Shown here in pieces: positions 46,289 through 54,227 of a stretch of DNA of 64,000 nucleotides. Each line of letters starts with the position of its first letter. Positions within the stretch are counted from its first letter, which is position 1. The notes under the pieces were generated by a model that was not told where the DNA came from, made no database searches, and saw only the letters and a list, made by a program, of their open reading frames with translations. Origin of the DNA: Gammaproteobacteria bacterium. Lineage in GTDB: Bacteria > Pseudomonadota > Gammaproteobacteria > Coxiellales > Coxiellaceae. The stretch covers positions 142,001 through 206,000 of the forward strand of contig JAHFRQ010000002.1 of the NCBI GenBank assembly GCA_023266215.1, in the 5' to 3' direction. The position numbers were made by a program, and so were the translations under genes.

Positions 46289-47602
46289 ATGGATAATCAT
46301 ACGATTAACACAGTTCTAGCGCGGGGAGAGATTGATCAGCCTCATGTTTTCCCCCATTTGGACTGGCTGAAAGAATCACCCTATATTTTCGACATGGATT
46401 TTGGCCTGAAATCTTTACCAATGGAACCTGGTATTTTATTAATTCGAGGCGCAAGACAATATGGAAAGAGCACCTGGCTTGAACAACAGGTATGTCAAAC
46501 CATCAAGCAATTTGGCGCAGGAACGGCTTATTATCTTAACGGTGATTATATTCCTGATGTGGGTGTGTTAACAAAAGCAATTGATGAATTAATTACTGCG
46601 TTTCCAAAAGATACCAACATTCGTAGATTATTTATCGATGAAATCACAGCTGTTCAAAACTGGGAGTTGGCTTTAAAGCGATTAGCCGATCAAGGAAAGC
46701 TCTCAAAAATATTGGTGGTTACAACGGGCTCTAAAGCAACTGATTTAAGACGTGGCGCAGAGCGATTACCAGGCCGTAAAGGAAAATTATCGCGCAGTAC
46801 TTATTTGTTTACACCCGTTTCTTATCGCGAATTTAAAAAACGTTGCGGAAAAAAATTAGGTGCAAATACATTAATAGCTTATTTAATTTCAGGTGGCTCA
46901 CCGGTTGCGTGCGCGGAATTGGCGCAAACAGGCGCGATTCCTGCATATGCGATTGAATTGGTGCGCGACTGGATTAACGGCGAAATTACGCGTTCAGGCA
47001 GATCGCAATCTGCTGTGATGAATATTTTAAACGTGTTATTTCGATTTGGTGGCACACCTGTTGGGCAAGCCAAATTAGCACGTGAATCAGGTCTTGCTAA
47101 TAATACTATTGCTGCTAATTACATTGAGATTTTACAAGATTTAGGCTGTGTTGTGCCGAGCTTTCCATGGGATCAAAATCGCCACCAATTAATTTTACGC
47201 AAAGAATGCAAATATCATTTTATGAATTTATTGGCCGCGGTGAGTTATTATCCCGGACAACTTCGAAGCTGCGCTGATTTTCTTGCGCTATCACAAGAAC
47301 AGCAAGGTGTATGGTATGAATGGTTAGTGGCGCAAGAAATAAATCGACGCGCTGCGATTTCTGGAAAAGAAATTTTAGCACCTCTGGCATTTTATCAAGA
47401 TAAAAATCATGAAATTGATTTTGTGATATCAGCAGATAATTATCTTGAAGTAAAGCGCGGGCAAAGTTCTCCGCTGGAGTTTGCCTGGTTTGCAAAACAA
47501 TTTCCGCATAAAAAATTAACCGTGATCAATACAAAATCTTTCTCGACTGATTGTATTAATGGGATGACTTTGGAAGAATTTATGCTGCAAGATCATACCT
47601 AA
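46289..47602 (+). CDS. AAA ATPase with DUF4143-like C-terminus (cassette 4)
   Basis: The 437-residue protein has Walker A GARQYGKST (residues 54-62), Walker B LFIDEIT, a sensor-like TTGSKATDL, a winged-helix segment (GQAKLARESGLANNTIAANYIEIL) and a nuclease-like tail HEIDFVIS then YLEVKRG. It is more distant from the other DUF4143 copies in the window. The stop codon lies inside a third copy of its promoter palindrome. No Shine-Dalgarno is obvious. It lies 90 bases after yggS, same strand. Confidence 0.85.
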   Translation: MDNHTINTVLARGEIDQPHVFPHLDWLKESPYIFDMDFGLKSLPMEPGILLIRGARQYGKSTWLEQQVCQTIKQFGAGTAYYLNGDYIPDVGVLTKAIDELITAFPKDTNIRRLFIDEITAVQNWELALKRLADQGKLSKILVVTTGSKATDLRRGAERLPGRKGKLSRSTYLFTPVSYREFKKRCGKKLGANTLIAYLISGGSPVACAELAQTGAIPAYAIELVRDWINGEITRSGRSQSAVMNILNVLFRFGGTPVGQAKLARESGLANNTIAANYIEILQDLGCVVPSFPWDQNRHQLILRKECKYHFMNLLAAVSYYPGQLRSCADFLALSQEQQGVWYEWLVAQEINRRAAISGKEILAPLAFYQDKNHEIDFVISADNYLEVKRGQSSPLEFAWFAKQFPHKKLTVINTKSFSTDCINGMTLEEFMLQDHT

Positions 47603-47617
47603 CGTTTCAAACGTTAG
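47599..47617. repeat. Third copy of the cassette 4 palindrome, overlapping the stop codon
   Basis: CTAACGTTTCAAACGTTAG has the same 7-bp arms as the two promoter copies. The TAA stop occupies 47600-47602 within the left arm. The gene is thus bracketed by identical palindromes. Confidence 0.95.
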
Positions 47618-47668
47618 GTTGCACAAATCGTTGCTCATAGTGCTTTGCTATGTAAAAATCCTTAATTT

Positions 47669-47707
47669 AAAACAAGTCTGAAAAAGCATCCCTGGCATCG
47701 CTTTCTG
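47669..47707 (+). repeat. 39-bp inverted repeat, left end of the cassette 5 unit
   Basis: The 39 bases starting AAAACAAGTCTGAAAA match 49050-49088 in inverted orientation at 34 positions. The pair encloses the ATPase gene at 47869-49035 and its palindromes. Confidence 0.82.
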
Positions 47708-47802
47708 TTTTTCAAGCGGTGCTGAAAAAGTTAAAACAAGGTAATCAAGGCGATGTCTGACAAGGTATAACAAGGTATATTTTTTATGATACACTGAACG
47801 TG

Positions 47803-47860
47803 CTCCCGATTTCGGACGTAAATCGGGAGTGAGTTCCGTAATTACGTCCGAAATCGGGAG
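47803..47860 (+). promoter_or_regulatory. Private inverted repeats of ATPase cassette 5
   Basis: CTCCCGATTTCGGACGTAA (47803-47821) and its exact inverse TTACGTCCGAAATCGGGAG (47842-47860) flank 20 bases; an inner pair CTCCCGATTT (47803-47812) and AAATCGGGAG (47820-47829) is also perfect. The last arm ends in GGGAG, which serves as Shine-Dalgarno for the ATG at 47869. Confidence 0.82.
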
Positions 47861-47868
47861 TGATGTCC

Positions 47869-49035
47869 ATGTATGTGAAGCGCAAAATCGAGCTTCCGCG
47901 CGATCATAGCTTGTTATTATTCGGAGCGCGTGGTGTCGGAAAAAGCTCATTACTGAAGGAAGACTTTAAGCTCACACAAAATTTATATATCGATCTATTG
48001 GATTTTCAGGAAGAGGCAAAATTCGCAAAAAACCCAAATGAATTAATCAGCTTGGTTAAGGCCATGCCCGTTTCAGCAAAATATGTCGTCATAGACGAAA
48101 TCCAAAAAGTGCCCAAGCTGTTGGACATTGTTCATTTGCTTATTGAAAGCAAACAATCAAAAAAGATTTTTATTCTGACAGGTTCAAGCGCTCGAAAATT
48201 AAAAGCAGGCGGGGCTAATTTACTTGCAGGACGTGCGTTTGTTTATTATTTATATCCGCTCACTTATCTCGAATTAGGTTCTCGTTTTGAATTTGAGGCA
48301 GCGTTATCGTGGGGCTTATTGCCCAAAGCGGTGAGCCTTGCGACACCGACTGCAAAGCAAAAATTTTTGCAAACTTATGCGCAAGTGTACTTAAAGGAAG
48401 AAGTGTGGGGTGAACAACTAGTTAAAAATCTAGATGCGTTTCGACAGTTTCTGGAGGTTGCGGCACAAGCGAATGGTAAAATTGTTAATTACGCCAATAT
48501 TGCGCGAGATGTTGGTGTTGATGCCAAGACGGTTTCTGCTTATTTTGAAATCTTAGAAGATACTTTGCTTGGATTTACGCTGGAATCGTATCGACATTCT
48601 TTTAGAAAACGCCTGCGCCTTTCCCCTAAATTTTATTTTATTGATGTGGGTATTGCGCGCGCACTAAGCAGAACGTTGTCCGTTCCACCGGTGCCGTCAA
48701 CAAATTATTATGGCGAATTATTTGAGCAATTTATTGTTACCGAATGCATTAAATTAGCTGGCTATACAAAATCAGAATATCGATTTTCTTACTTAATGAC
48801 AGAGGGTGATGTTGAGGTAGATTTAATCGTTGAGCGGCCCGGTGAAAAATTATTATTAATTGAAATTAAAAGTAAGGCTTGCGTAGAAAAGGAAGATTTA
48901 AAATCGTTAATGAGTATTGCCAGTGATTTTGAAGAGTGCGAATCGGTTTGTTTTTCTTGTGATTCAAGAGAAAAGAAAATAGATGAAGTGATGATTTATC
49001 CATGGCAAATTGGTATCAAGCATTTTTTTAATTAG
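47869..49035 (+). CDS. AAA_14/DUF4143 ATPase (cassette 5)
   Basis: The 388-residue protein has Walker A GARGVGKSS (residues 19-27), Walker B YVVIDEIQ, TGSSARKL, winged helix (VNYANIARDVGVDAKTVSAYFEIL) and nuclease-like tail EVDLIVE then LIEIKSK. It resembles cassettes 2 and 3. Of three in-frame starts the ATG at 47869 is spaced 8 bases from GGGAG and preferred. Function is unknown; the tail suggests DNA contact. Confidence 0.9.
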   Translation: MYVKRKIELPRDHSLLLFGARGVGKSSLLKEDFKLTQNLYIDLLDFQEEAKFAKNPNELISLVKAMPVSAKYVVIDEIQKVPKLLDIVHLLIESKQSKKIFILTGSSARKLKAGGANLLAGRAFVYYLYPLTYLELGSRFEFEAALSWGLLPKAVSLATPTAKQKFLQTYAQVYLKEEVWGEQLVKNLDAFRQFLEVAAQANGKIVNYANIARDVGVDAKTVSAYFEILEDTLLGFTLESYRHSFRKRLRLSPKFYFIDVGIARALSRTLSVPPVPSTNYYGELFEQFIVTECIKLAGYTKSEYRFSYLMTEGDVEVDLIVERPGEKLLLIEIKSKACVEKEDLKSLMSIASDFEECESVCFSCDSREKKIDEVMIYPWQIGIKHFFN

Positions 49036-49049
49036 GCTATTTACCGATC

Positions 49050-49088
49050 CAGATTGCAATGCCAGGCATGCCTTTTCAGACTTGTTTT
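49050..49088 (-). repeat. 39-bp inverted repeat, right end of the cassette 5 unit
   Basis: Inverted copy of 47669-47707 with five differences, starting 15 bases after the ATPase stop. It includes the inner palindrome TGCCAGGCA. Confidence 0.82.
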
Positions 49089-49154
49089 TGGGTTGTGAAT
49101 TATTACTTTCTCGAAGCGTTTAAAATATTTTGTAATTATCCAGTCTCTCGCAGA

Positions 49155-49230
49155 AATTAACTATAAAGTCCCCTCTCCCGCAAGCGCTTTTGCGCAGCGG
49201 GAGAGGGACGGGGTGAGGGTTTTTGAAAAT
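49155..49230 (+). repeat. Repeat family 2, full copy
   Basis: Starts AATTAACTATAAAGTCCCCT, then a hairpin CCCTCTCCCGC/GCGGGAGAGGG around AAGCGCTTTTGCGCA, and ends GGGGTGAGGGTTTTTGAAAAT. Related to 58116-58191, 61185-61269 and 61407-61474. Confidence 0.88.
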
Positions 49231-49250
49231 GGATCGGAACTAAATCAAAA

Positions 49251-49312
49251 AAAAGAATCCGCTTGTTACGTTTGCGTTGCAAACTGCACGCGCGTCTCAC
49301 TCAAACCAATAG
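49251..49312 (+). repeat. Hairpin repeat family 1, copy c (stem replaced)
   Basis: Same frame as 10807-10874 (AAAAGAATCCGCTTG at the start, TCAAACCAATAG at the end), but the inner hairpin is GTTTGC/GCAAAC instead of GCCTTG/CAAGGC. It abuts the stop codon of ATPase cassette 6. Confidence 0.8.
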
Positions 49313-49315
49313 CAT

Positions 49316-50569
49316 TTATAGTGAAAAAGTTTTAAGGTAATCTCTTGCGGTGATTATCCGTCCCTTAATTTTTAACTCTTTCTCAGCTTGCCATAAAGCA
49401 CGTTCTTCGCGCTCCAAAGTTGCTTGATCACTTGCATCCAAAATGACTTGAATCAGTTCGCGATTATTTTTCTTATCTATAGTTAGAAAATCGACTTCAA
49501 ATCCATCTTGAGTATTGTAAAAATAAATTTTTTTATTTTGACGACGAAAATCTAAGTAAATTAGATTCTCAAATAATTTTTCGTGACTATTATGCGCATT
49601 AAAAGAAACTGCGTTCACCAAACCATTGTCAATCGCATAAATTTTCTTGGGCTGACTTTGTTGCAAGCGCGCGGAATCAGAATAACGCGGTACCAAAAAA
49701 ACTAAAAAAGCATCCTGAATATAGCTTAAATAAAGATGAATGGTATCTTTTCCGACTTTATAACCCTGACTTTTAATGTCATTGTAGAATTTATGAATTG
49801 AAAAAATACTGGCAGCGTTTTTTAATAACGCATTCGTCAAATATTTTAATAATGGAATATTACTAATATTATGACGCTCAATGACATCGCGCAACATGAC
49901 CGTGTCGACGTAATTTTGCAGCGTCTCGACATGCTCGTTTTCAGGCATATTTTGCACGGCAGGAAATCCGCCCATTTGAAAATAATCCAGCAGCTTATTT
50001 TGCATTAAATCAAAACCGGCATTTCCAAATGGTTTTTTCGGTAACTTTATTTGATGACATTGCAAATATTCTTGAAAATTATACGGCCACACTTCAAGTG
50101 ATAAAGATCGCCCACGCAAGCTTGTGTGAATTTCATGGCTTAATAATTTTGCAGAGGAGCCCGTTAAATAAAGCCGCACATTTTTATTTTCATGAAATCG
50201 ACGCACGACTAAATGCCAATTTGTAACATTTTGTACTTCATCTAAAAATAAATAACAGGTACGAGAATGGTTCTCTGGATATAAATTATAAAACGCATCC
50301 AGTAATTTTCCCATCGTTTTGCTGTCCATAGGTAACAAACGATCATCTTCAAAATTGATTAATAAAATTTGTTCTTTGGCAATCCCTTGATCTAGCAATT
50401 CATTAATCGTTTGATACAAAAAATAGGTTTTGCCACAACGTCTAATACCAATTGCCACTTTAATCATATTTTGTGCTTGTGCAAACTCAAATGAACGAGG
50501 AAGCGCTGCACGCGCCTCTTCGACAATGGTAAAATTTGCGGCTAAAATAATTTCAAGTAGTTCACGCAT
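49316..50569 (-). CDS. AAA_14/DUF4143 ATPase (cassette 6)
   Basis: The 417-residue protein has Walker A GIRRCGKT (residues 41-48), Walker B YLFLDEVQNV, TGSSAKLL, RGRSLSLEVWPYNFQEY, and a C-terminal region FEVDFLT then ELIQVILD, in which the usual Lys of ExK is replaced as in a known subgroup. It belongs to a different branch from cassettes 2, 3 and 5. AAGGA, nine bases before the ATG, lies in the inner palindrome arm. It faces away from queC. Confidence 0.9.
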   Translation of the reverse strand: MRELLEIILAANFTIVEEARAALPRSFEFAQAQNMIKVAIGIRRCGKTYFLYQTINELLDQGIAKEQILLINFEDDRLLPMDSKTMGKLLDAFYNLYPENHSRTCYLFLDEVQNVTNWHLVVRRFHENKNVRLYLTGSSAKLLSHEIHTSLRGRSLSLEVWPYNFQEYLQCHQIKLPKKPFGNAGFDLMQNKLLDYFQMGGFPAVQNMPENEHVETLQNYVDTVMLRDVIERHNISNIPLLKYLTNALLKNAASIFSIHKFYNDIKSQGYKVGKDTIHLYLSYIQDAFLVFLVPRYSDSARLQQSQPKKIYAIDNGLVNAVSFNAHNSHEKLFENLIYLDFRRQNKKIYFYNTQDGFEVDFLTIDKKNNRELIQVILDASDQATLEREERALWQAEKELKIKGRIITARDYLKTFSL

Positions 50570-50576
50570 ACATTAT

Positions 50577-50630
50577 TGTCCTTATATGTAAGTACATTAT
50601 AGTGCATTATTGTCCTTGTATGCAAGGACA
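50577..50630 (-). promoter_or_regulatory. Promoter and private palindromes of ATPase cassette 6
   Basis: A perfect palindrome TGTCCTTG/CAAGGACA (50611-50630, 4-base centre) overlaps a minus-strand -35 TTGCAT; -10 TATAAT follows after 18 bases. A second, one-mismatch palindrome (50577-50596) lies between the -10 and the start codon and carries the Shine-Dalgarno. Confidence 0.78.
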
Positions 50631-50785
50631 TGATAACCTTAATTCCTTGTTTTGTAAATAAATAATACAATCCATTTATTTTTGTGTAAAACAGTGTAAT
50701 TAAGATGGGTGGCAAGACTGTTTACTATTACGCAAGCTGCTAAAATAACCGGCAGCGCGTGAAATACAAATAAAAGGTAAGCAGT

Positions 50786-51460
50786 ATGAAAAAAGCAATT
50801 ATTCTTCTCTCGGGCGGGATGGATTCAGCAACTTGTTTGGCCTATGCAAAAAGCAAAAATTACGAATGTTACGCATTGAGCTTTGATTATGGGCAAAAAA
50901 ATCGCGCGGAATTAAATGCCGCGAAAAAAATTGCAGTTCATTTTAAAGTAGCGCGACACGAAGTAATTAATTTATCGATTGGAAATTTGGGCGGCTCTGC
51001 CTTAACAGATAAAAAAATAAATGTTCCGGATTACACGGGCAAGAAAGAAATACCAATAACCTATGTTCCCGCCAGAAATACCGTTTTTTTATCTATTGCA
51101 TTAGGCTGGGCTGAAATAATAAATGCCGATGCTATTTTTATTGGTGTGAATGCTGTGGATTACTCAGGCTACCCAGATTGTCGTCCGGAATATATTGCCG
51201 CATTTCAAAATATGGCTAACCTGGCGACCAAAAAAGGCATTAAAGGCGAAATCATTCGGATTGAAACGCCTTTAATTCACTTAAGCAAAGCAGAAACCAT
51301 TCGGCTAGGCGTGAAATTAGGCGTCGATTATGCATTAACAGTGTCTTGCTATCGCGCGACAGAAGAAGGCTTGGCTTGCGGCAATTGCGATAGCTGTACG
51401 TATCGCAAAAAAGGATTTTCTGAGGCGAGCATTAAGGATTGCACACACTATCTTTTATAG
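50786..51460 (+). CDS. queC: 7-cyano-7-deazaguanine synthase QueC
   Basis: The 224-residue protein has the PP-loop SGGMDSATC (residues 9-17), [23 protein letters not shown] and the four-Cys zinc site ending in CGNCDSC. It makes preQ0 from carboxy-deazaguanine in queuosine synthesis. It lies alone after the ATPase cluster. The other Que genes are not in the window, except for the unusual COG0720 member at 8763. Confidence 0.97.
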   Translation: MKKAIILLSGGMDSATCLAYAKSKNYECYALSFDYGQKNRAELNAAKKIAVHFKVARHEVINLSIGNLGGSALTDKKINVPDYTGKKEIPITYVPARNTVFLSIALGWAEIINADAIFIGVNAVDYSGYPDCRPEYIAAFQNMANLATKKGIKGEIIRIETPLIHLSKAETIRLGVKLGVDYALTVSCYRATEEGLACGNCDSCTYRKKGFSEASIKDCTHYLL

Positions 51461-51494
51461 CATAAACTAACTCAAACAAAGTGAGAGAAAGCTT

Positions 51495-52325
51495 ATGTCC
51501 AATACACCTAAAACAATCGCATTTATCGGCGCTGGCAATATGGCGCGCGCGCTCATCACAGGATTAATTCAAACGGATTTTCCAGCAGACCATATCTGGG
51601 TCAGCAGCCCTGATGTTAAAAACCGTGGCTACGCACAAATCCATCCTAAAATTCACGTCACATCTAACAATGCTGAAGCTGCAAAACACGCTAATATTAT
51701 TGTCATTGCCGTAAAACCTGGCAATGTAAAAAAAGTTTGCGAAGAAATAAAAAAAATTATTCCTGAAAAATTTCCCATGATTGTTTCCATTGCAACGGGC
51801 ATTAAAATTGAATCTATTCAGCAATGGCTTGGTTCAACAGAATGCAATATCGTTCGTGCAATGCCCAATATTGCAGCAGCTGTGACTGCCAGCGCGACGG
51901 GCTTGTATGCCAAATCTTGCGTAACGACCGAACAAAAAAACTGGGCCGAAGGATTATTTCGATCCGTGGGCTCTACTATTTGGCTTGAAAGCGAATTACA
52001 ACTGGATGCCATTACGGCGATTTCAGGCTCAGGCCCTGCTTATTTATTTTATGTTTTTGAGGCAATGCAAGCCGCTGCCATGGCGCTGAATATTCCTGAA
52101 AATATTGCAAAATGGCTAGTGAGTGAAACGGCCATTAGTGCTGCCACCATGGCCTCTGAAAGTGATGACACGTTTCATGAACTGCGCGAATTTGTTACTT
52201 CACCCAAAGGCACTACTCGCGCTGCGCTCGATGTGCTGGACCGTTATCAAGTACAAGGTATTTTTAAAGATGCGATTGAGGCTGCATTTTTAAGAGCCAA
52301 AGAGCTAACAAAAGAGAATTCTTAA
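51495..52325 (+). CDS. proC: Pyrroline-5-carboxylate reductase
   Basis: The 276-residue protein has the NAD(P)-binding start AFIGAGNMARALI, VIAVKPGNV, VRAMPNIAAAV, the ISGSGPAYLFYVFEAM motif and TSPKGTT near the C-terminus. It makes proline. Its stop overlaps the next ATG (TAATG), coupling the two genes. Confidence 0.96.
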   Translation: MSNTPKTIAFIGAGNMARALITGLIQTDFPADHIWVSSPDVKNRGYAQIHPKIHVTSNNAEAAKHANIIVIAVKPGNVKKVCEEIKKIIPEKFPMIVSIATGIKIESIQQWLGSTECNIVRAMPNIAAAVTASATGLYAKSCVTTEQKNWAEGLFRSVGSTIWLESELQLDAITAISGSGPAYLFYVFEAMQAAAMALNIPENIAKWLVSETAISAATMASESDDTFHELREFVTSPKGTTRAALDVLDRYQVQGIFKDAIEAAFLRAKELTKENS

Positions 52326-52879
52326 TGAAAAAAATATTAATCATTGCTGTTTTAATTGTGGCTGTTGTGGCGGTTGTCTGGCATCGATCAACACGTGCCG
52401 ACACCGTGAATCAAACTGTAAATCAACCGGTCACTCAAAACGCAATGGCTTTTTGCCCCTCTATCAGCGAAATTCATAAAAATCCAGCCAAGGGAAATTG
52501 GATTTCCACGACAAAATATGGGAAATTTAAAAGTTTTCACATGGATTTCGCCACCAATCTAACGCAATTTGTTGGTGCGCAATGGGTTGGTGAAAATCTG
52601 GGGCAAATTACGTGTGTTTATAAATCAGAGCAGCGATTCAACATGGATGGACAACCCGTTGTGCAAGCAACGCTGCCTGTTTTACTTATTTTTCACACGC
52701 TAGCATTTGCGCCGAGCGGCGCGTTATGGCAACACATTAAACGCGGCGTGAGAAATTGCAACTCCATTACGCGTCACGACTGTCCTTTTAAAGTAAATAT
52801 GCAGCCAACAACGGGAAATATTTTGCAACAAGCAGAATCCGTCAAAAAGAAAGCGGCTAATCAAGGTCCTAATTATTAA
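52325..52879 (+). CDS. Hypothetical exported protein (possible DUF3757)
   Basis: The 184-residue protein has an N-terminal hydrophobic segment (ILIIAVLIVAVVAVVW) acting as signal or anchor, then FCPSISEIHKNPAKGNWI, which resembles the CP-x-EI start of DUF3757-like proteins of Legionella and Coxiella, and four further Cys/Trp-rich patches. It is probably periplasmic. It is translationally coupled to proC, although a shared function is not evident. Confidence 0.65.
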   Translation: MKKILIIAVLIVAVVAVVWHRSTRADTVNQTVNQPVTQNAMAFCPSISEIHKNPAKGNWISTTKYGKFKSFHMDFATNLTQFVGAQWVGENLGQITCVYKSEQRFNMDGQPVVQATLPVLLIFHTLAFAPSGALWQHIKRGVRNCNSITRHDCPFKVNMQPTTGNILQQAESVKKKAANQGPNY

Positions 52880-52895
52880 CTCGAGTTTATTTATT

Positions 52896-53807
52896 ATGTT
52901 TTTTCTAATTCGCATTTTTCAAGGCATTATTTCGCTGATTTTATATCTGGTGAGTATATTATTACTCGCTATTTTATCATTATTATTTTATGCCATCAGT
53001 TGCATTTTGCCGAAAAAATCAATGAGGCAAAAAATTCGGCTATTCTATATGAAACATTTTCCAATCTGGTTTATGGTTTTTAATTTTTGGATTGCGCAAA
53101 TCTCAACAAGAAAAAAATGGGAAATTTTAGGAACCGGTGAATTAAATCCGGACAATTTTTATTTAATGATTTCAAATCATCAATCCTGGATAGATATTTT
53201 AGTACTTTGCGTTGCATTTAAAGGCAAAATTTCACCGCTTAAATTTTTTATGAAAAAAGAATTACTGTGGCAATTGCCGCTCGCGGGTATTGCTTGCTCT
53301 GTTTTAGGTTATCCGTTTATGTCGCGACACACCCATGCTGAAATTCGCAAAAACCCCAGCCTTAAAGGCAAAGATATCGAAACAACCAAATCGGCCTGCA
53401 AGAAATTAAAACAATTATCACCCATCACATTAATTAATTTTCTAGAAGGCACCAGGTTCTCAGAGAAAAAAAGATTGCAGCAGCAATCGCCTTTTAATTA
53501 TTTATTAAAGCCGCGCGCTGGTGGCGTTGCCATTGTATTAAATGAAATGAGCGATATCTTATCTGGCGTTATTAGCGTTGCCATACATTATTCTGGAAAA
53601 GCACCGAGCCTCTGGGATTTTGCCAGCGGAAAAATTCAAAAAATTAACGTGCATTATGAGTTAATTAATATCACCAAGGATTTATTGGGTGATTATGAAA
53701 ATGATCGCGCTTACAGAACGCATTTACAGCAATGGCTTAATGCGATTTGGCAGGGGAATGATAAGCTGTTGTTAAAATCTAAAAATACGGTATTCCCAAT
53801 TCTTTAA
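52896..53807 (+). CDS. Membrane-bound 1-acyl-glycerol-3-phosphate acyltransferase (YihG/PlsC family)
   Basis: The 303-residue protein starts with a long hydrophobic region and has the acyltransferase motifs SNHQSWIDIL (the HX4D-type block) and FLEGTRFSEKK. It belongs to the LPLAT group similar to YihG. It should acylate a lysophospholipid at the inner membrane. It ends with AAAAATACGGTATT, a 14-base motif also found at 31570 and 34848. Confidence 0.88.
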   Translation: MFFLIRIFQGIISLILYLVSILLLAILSLLFYAISCILPKKSMRQKIRLFYMKHFPIWFMVFNFWIAQISTRKKWEILGTGELNPDNFYLMISNHQSWIDILVLCVAFKGKISPLKFFMKKELLWQLPLAGIACSVLGYPFMSRHTHAEIRKNPSLKGKDIETTKSACKKLKQLSPITLINFLEGTRFSEKKRLQQQSPFNYLLKPRAGGVAIVLNEMSDILSGVISVAIHYSGKAPSLWDFASGKIQKINVHYELINITKDLLGDYENDRAYRTHLQQWLNAIWQGNDKLLLKSKNTVFPIL

Positions 53808-53851
53808 ACATCATCTACAATTCCGCTCGATTCAATTTTTTATTGTTTTTA

Positions 53852-53892
53852 TTGAAATAGTGCCAACATAGTATATACTTATAAGTATATAC
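53852..53892 (+). promoter_or_regulatory. vapBC promoter with palindromic operator
   Basis: GTATATACTTA and TAAGTATATAC (53871-53892) form a perfect 22-base palindrome. A -35 TTGAAA (53852-53857) and -10 TATACT (53874-53879) have a 16-base spacer, so the operator covers the -10. VapB-type antitoxins bind such sites. Confidence 0.8.
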
Positions 53893-53912
53893 TTTTTGCG
53901 AGGCCCATTGCT

Positions 53913-54227
53913 ATGAAAATCATTAAGAAATTGAATAAAAATGCCAAAAAAACAAAGAAATCAAAAAAATCAAAGAATGTGGCGGGCTCAATGCGTACGA
54001 CAACAATTTTTACCAACGGTCAAAGCCAGGCGGTTAGGATTCCAAAGGAATTTCGACTCGGCGGAAAACAGGTTTACATCAAACGAGAAGGCAACTGCAT
54101 TATCTTAATTCCAATGGATAATCCATGGGAGCTTCTGATTGAAAGCCTGAATGAATTTTCTTCTGATTTTATGGCAAACGGCAGAGAACTGCTACCCGAT
54201 CAAGAACGCGAGGATATGTTTCCATGA
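53913..54227 (+). CDS. vapB: VapB-type antitoxin with Lys-rich N-terminal extension
   Basis: The 104-residue protein contains the AbrB/SpoVT-like VapB core RTTTIFTNGQSQAVRIPKEF from residue 27 and ends in the toxin-binding tail ELLPDQEREDMFP. Before the core is a Lys-rich stretch (KKLNKNAKKTKKSKKSKN). GAGG 10 bases before the first ATG supports the long form; the ATG at 53991 would give the usual VapB length. It overlaps vapC by four bases. Confidence 0.88.
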   Translation: MKIIKKLNKNAKKTKKSKKSKNVAGSMRTTTIFTNGQSQAVRIPKEFRLGGKQVYIKREGNCIILIPMDNPWELLIESLNEFSSDFMANGRELLPDQEREDMFP

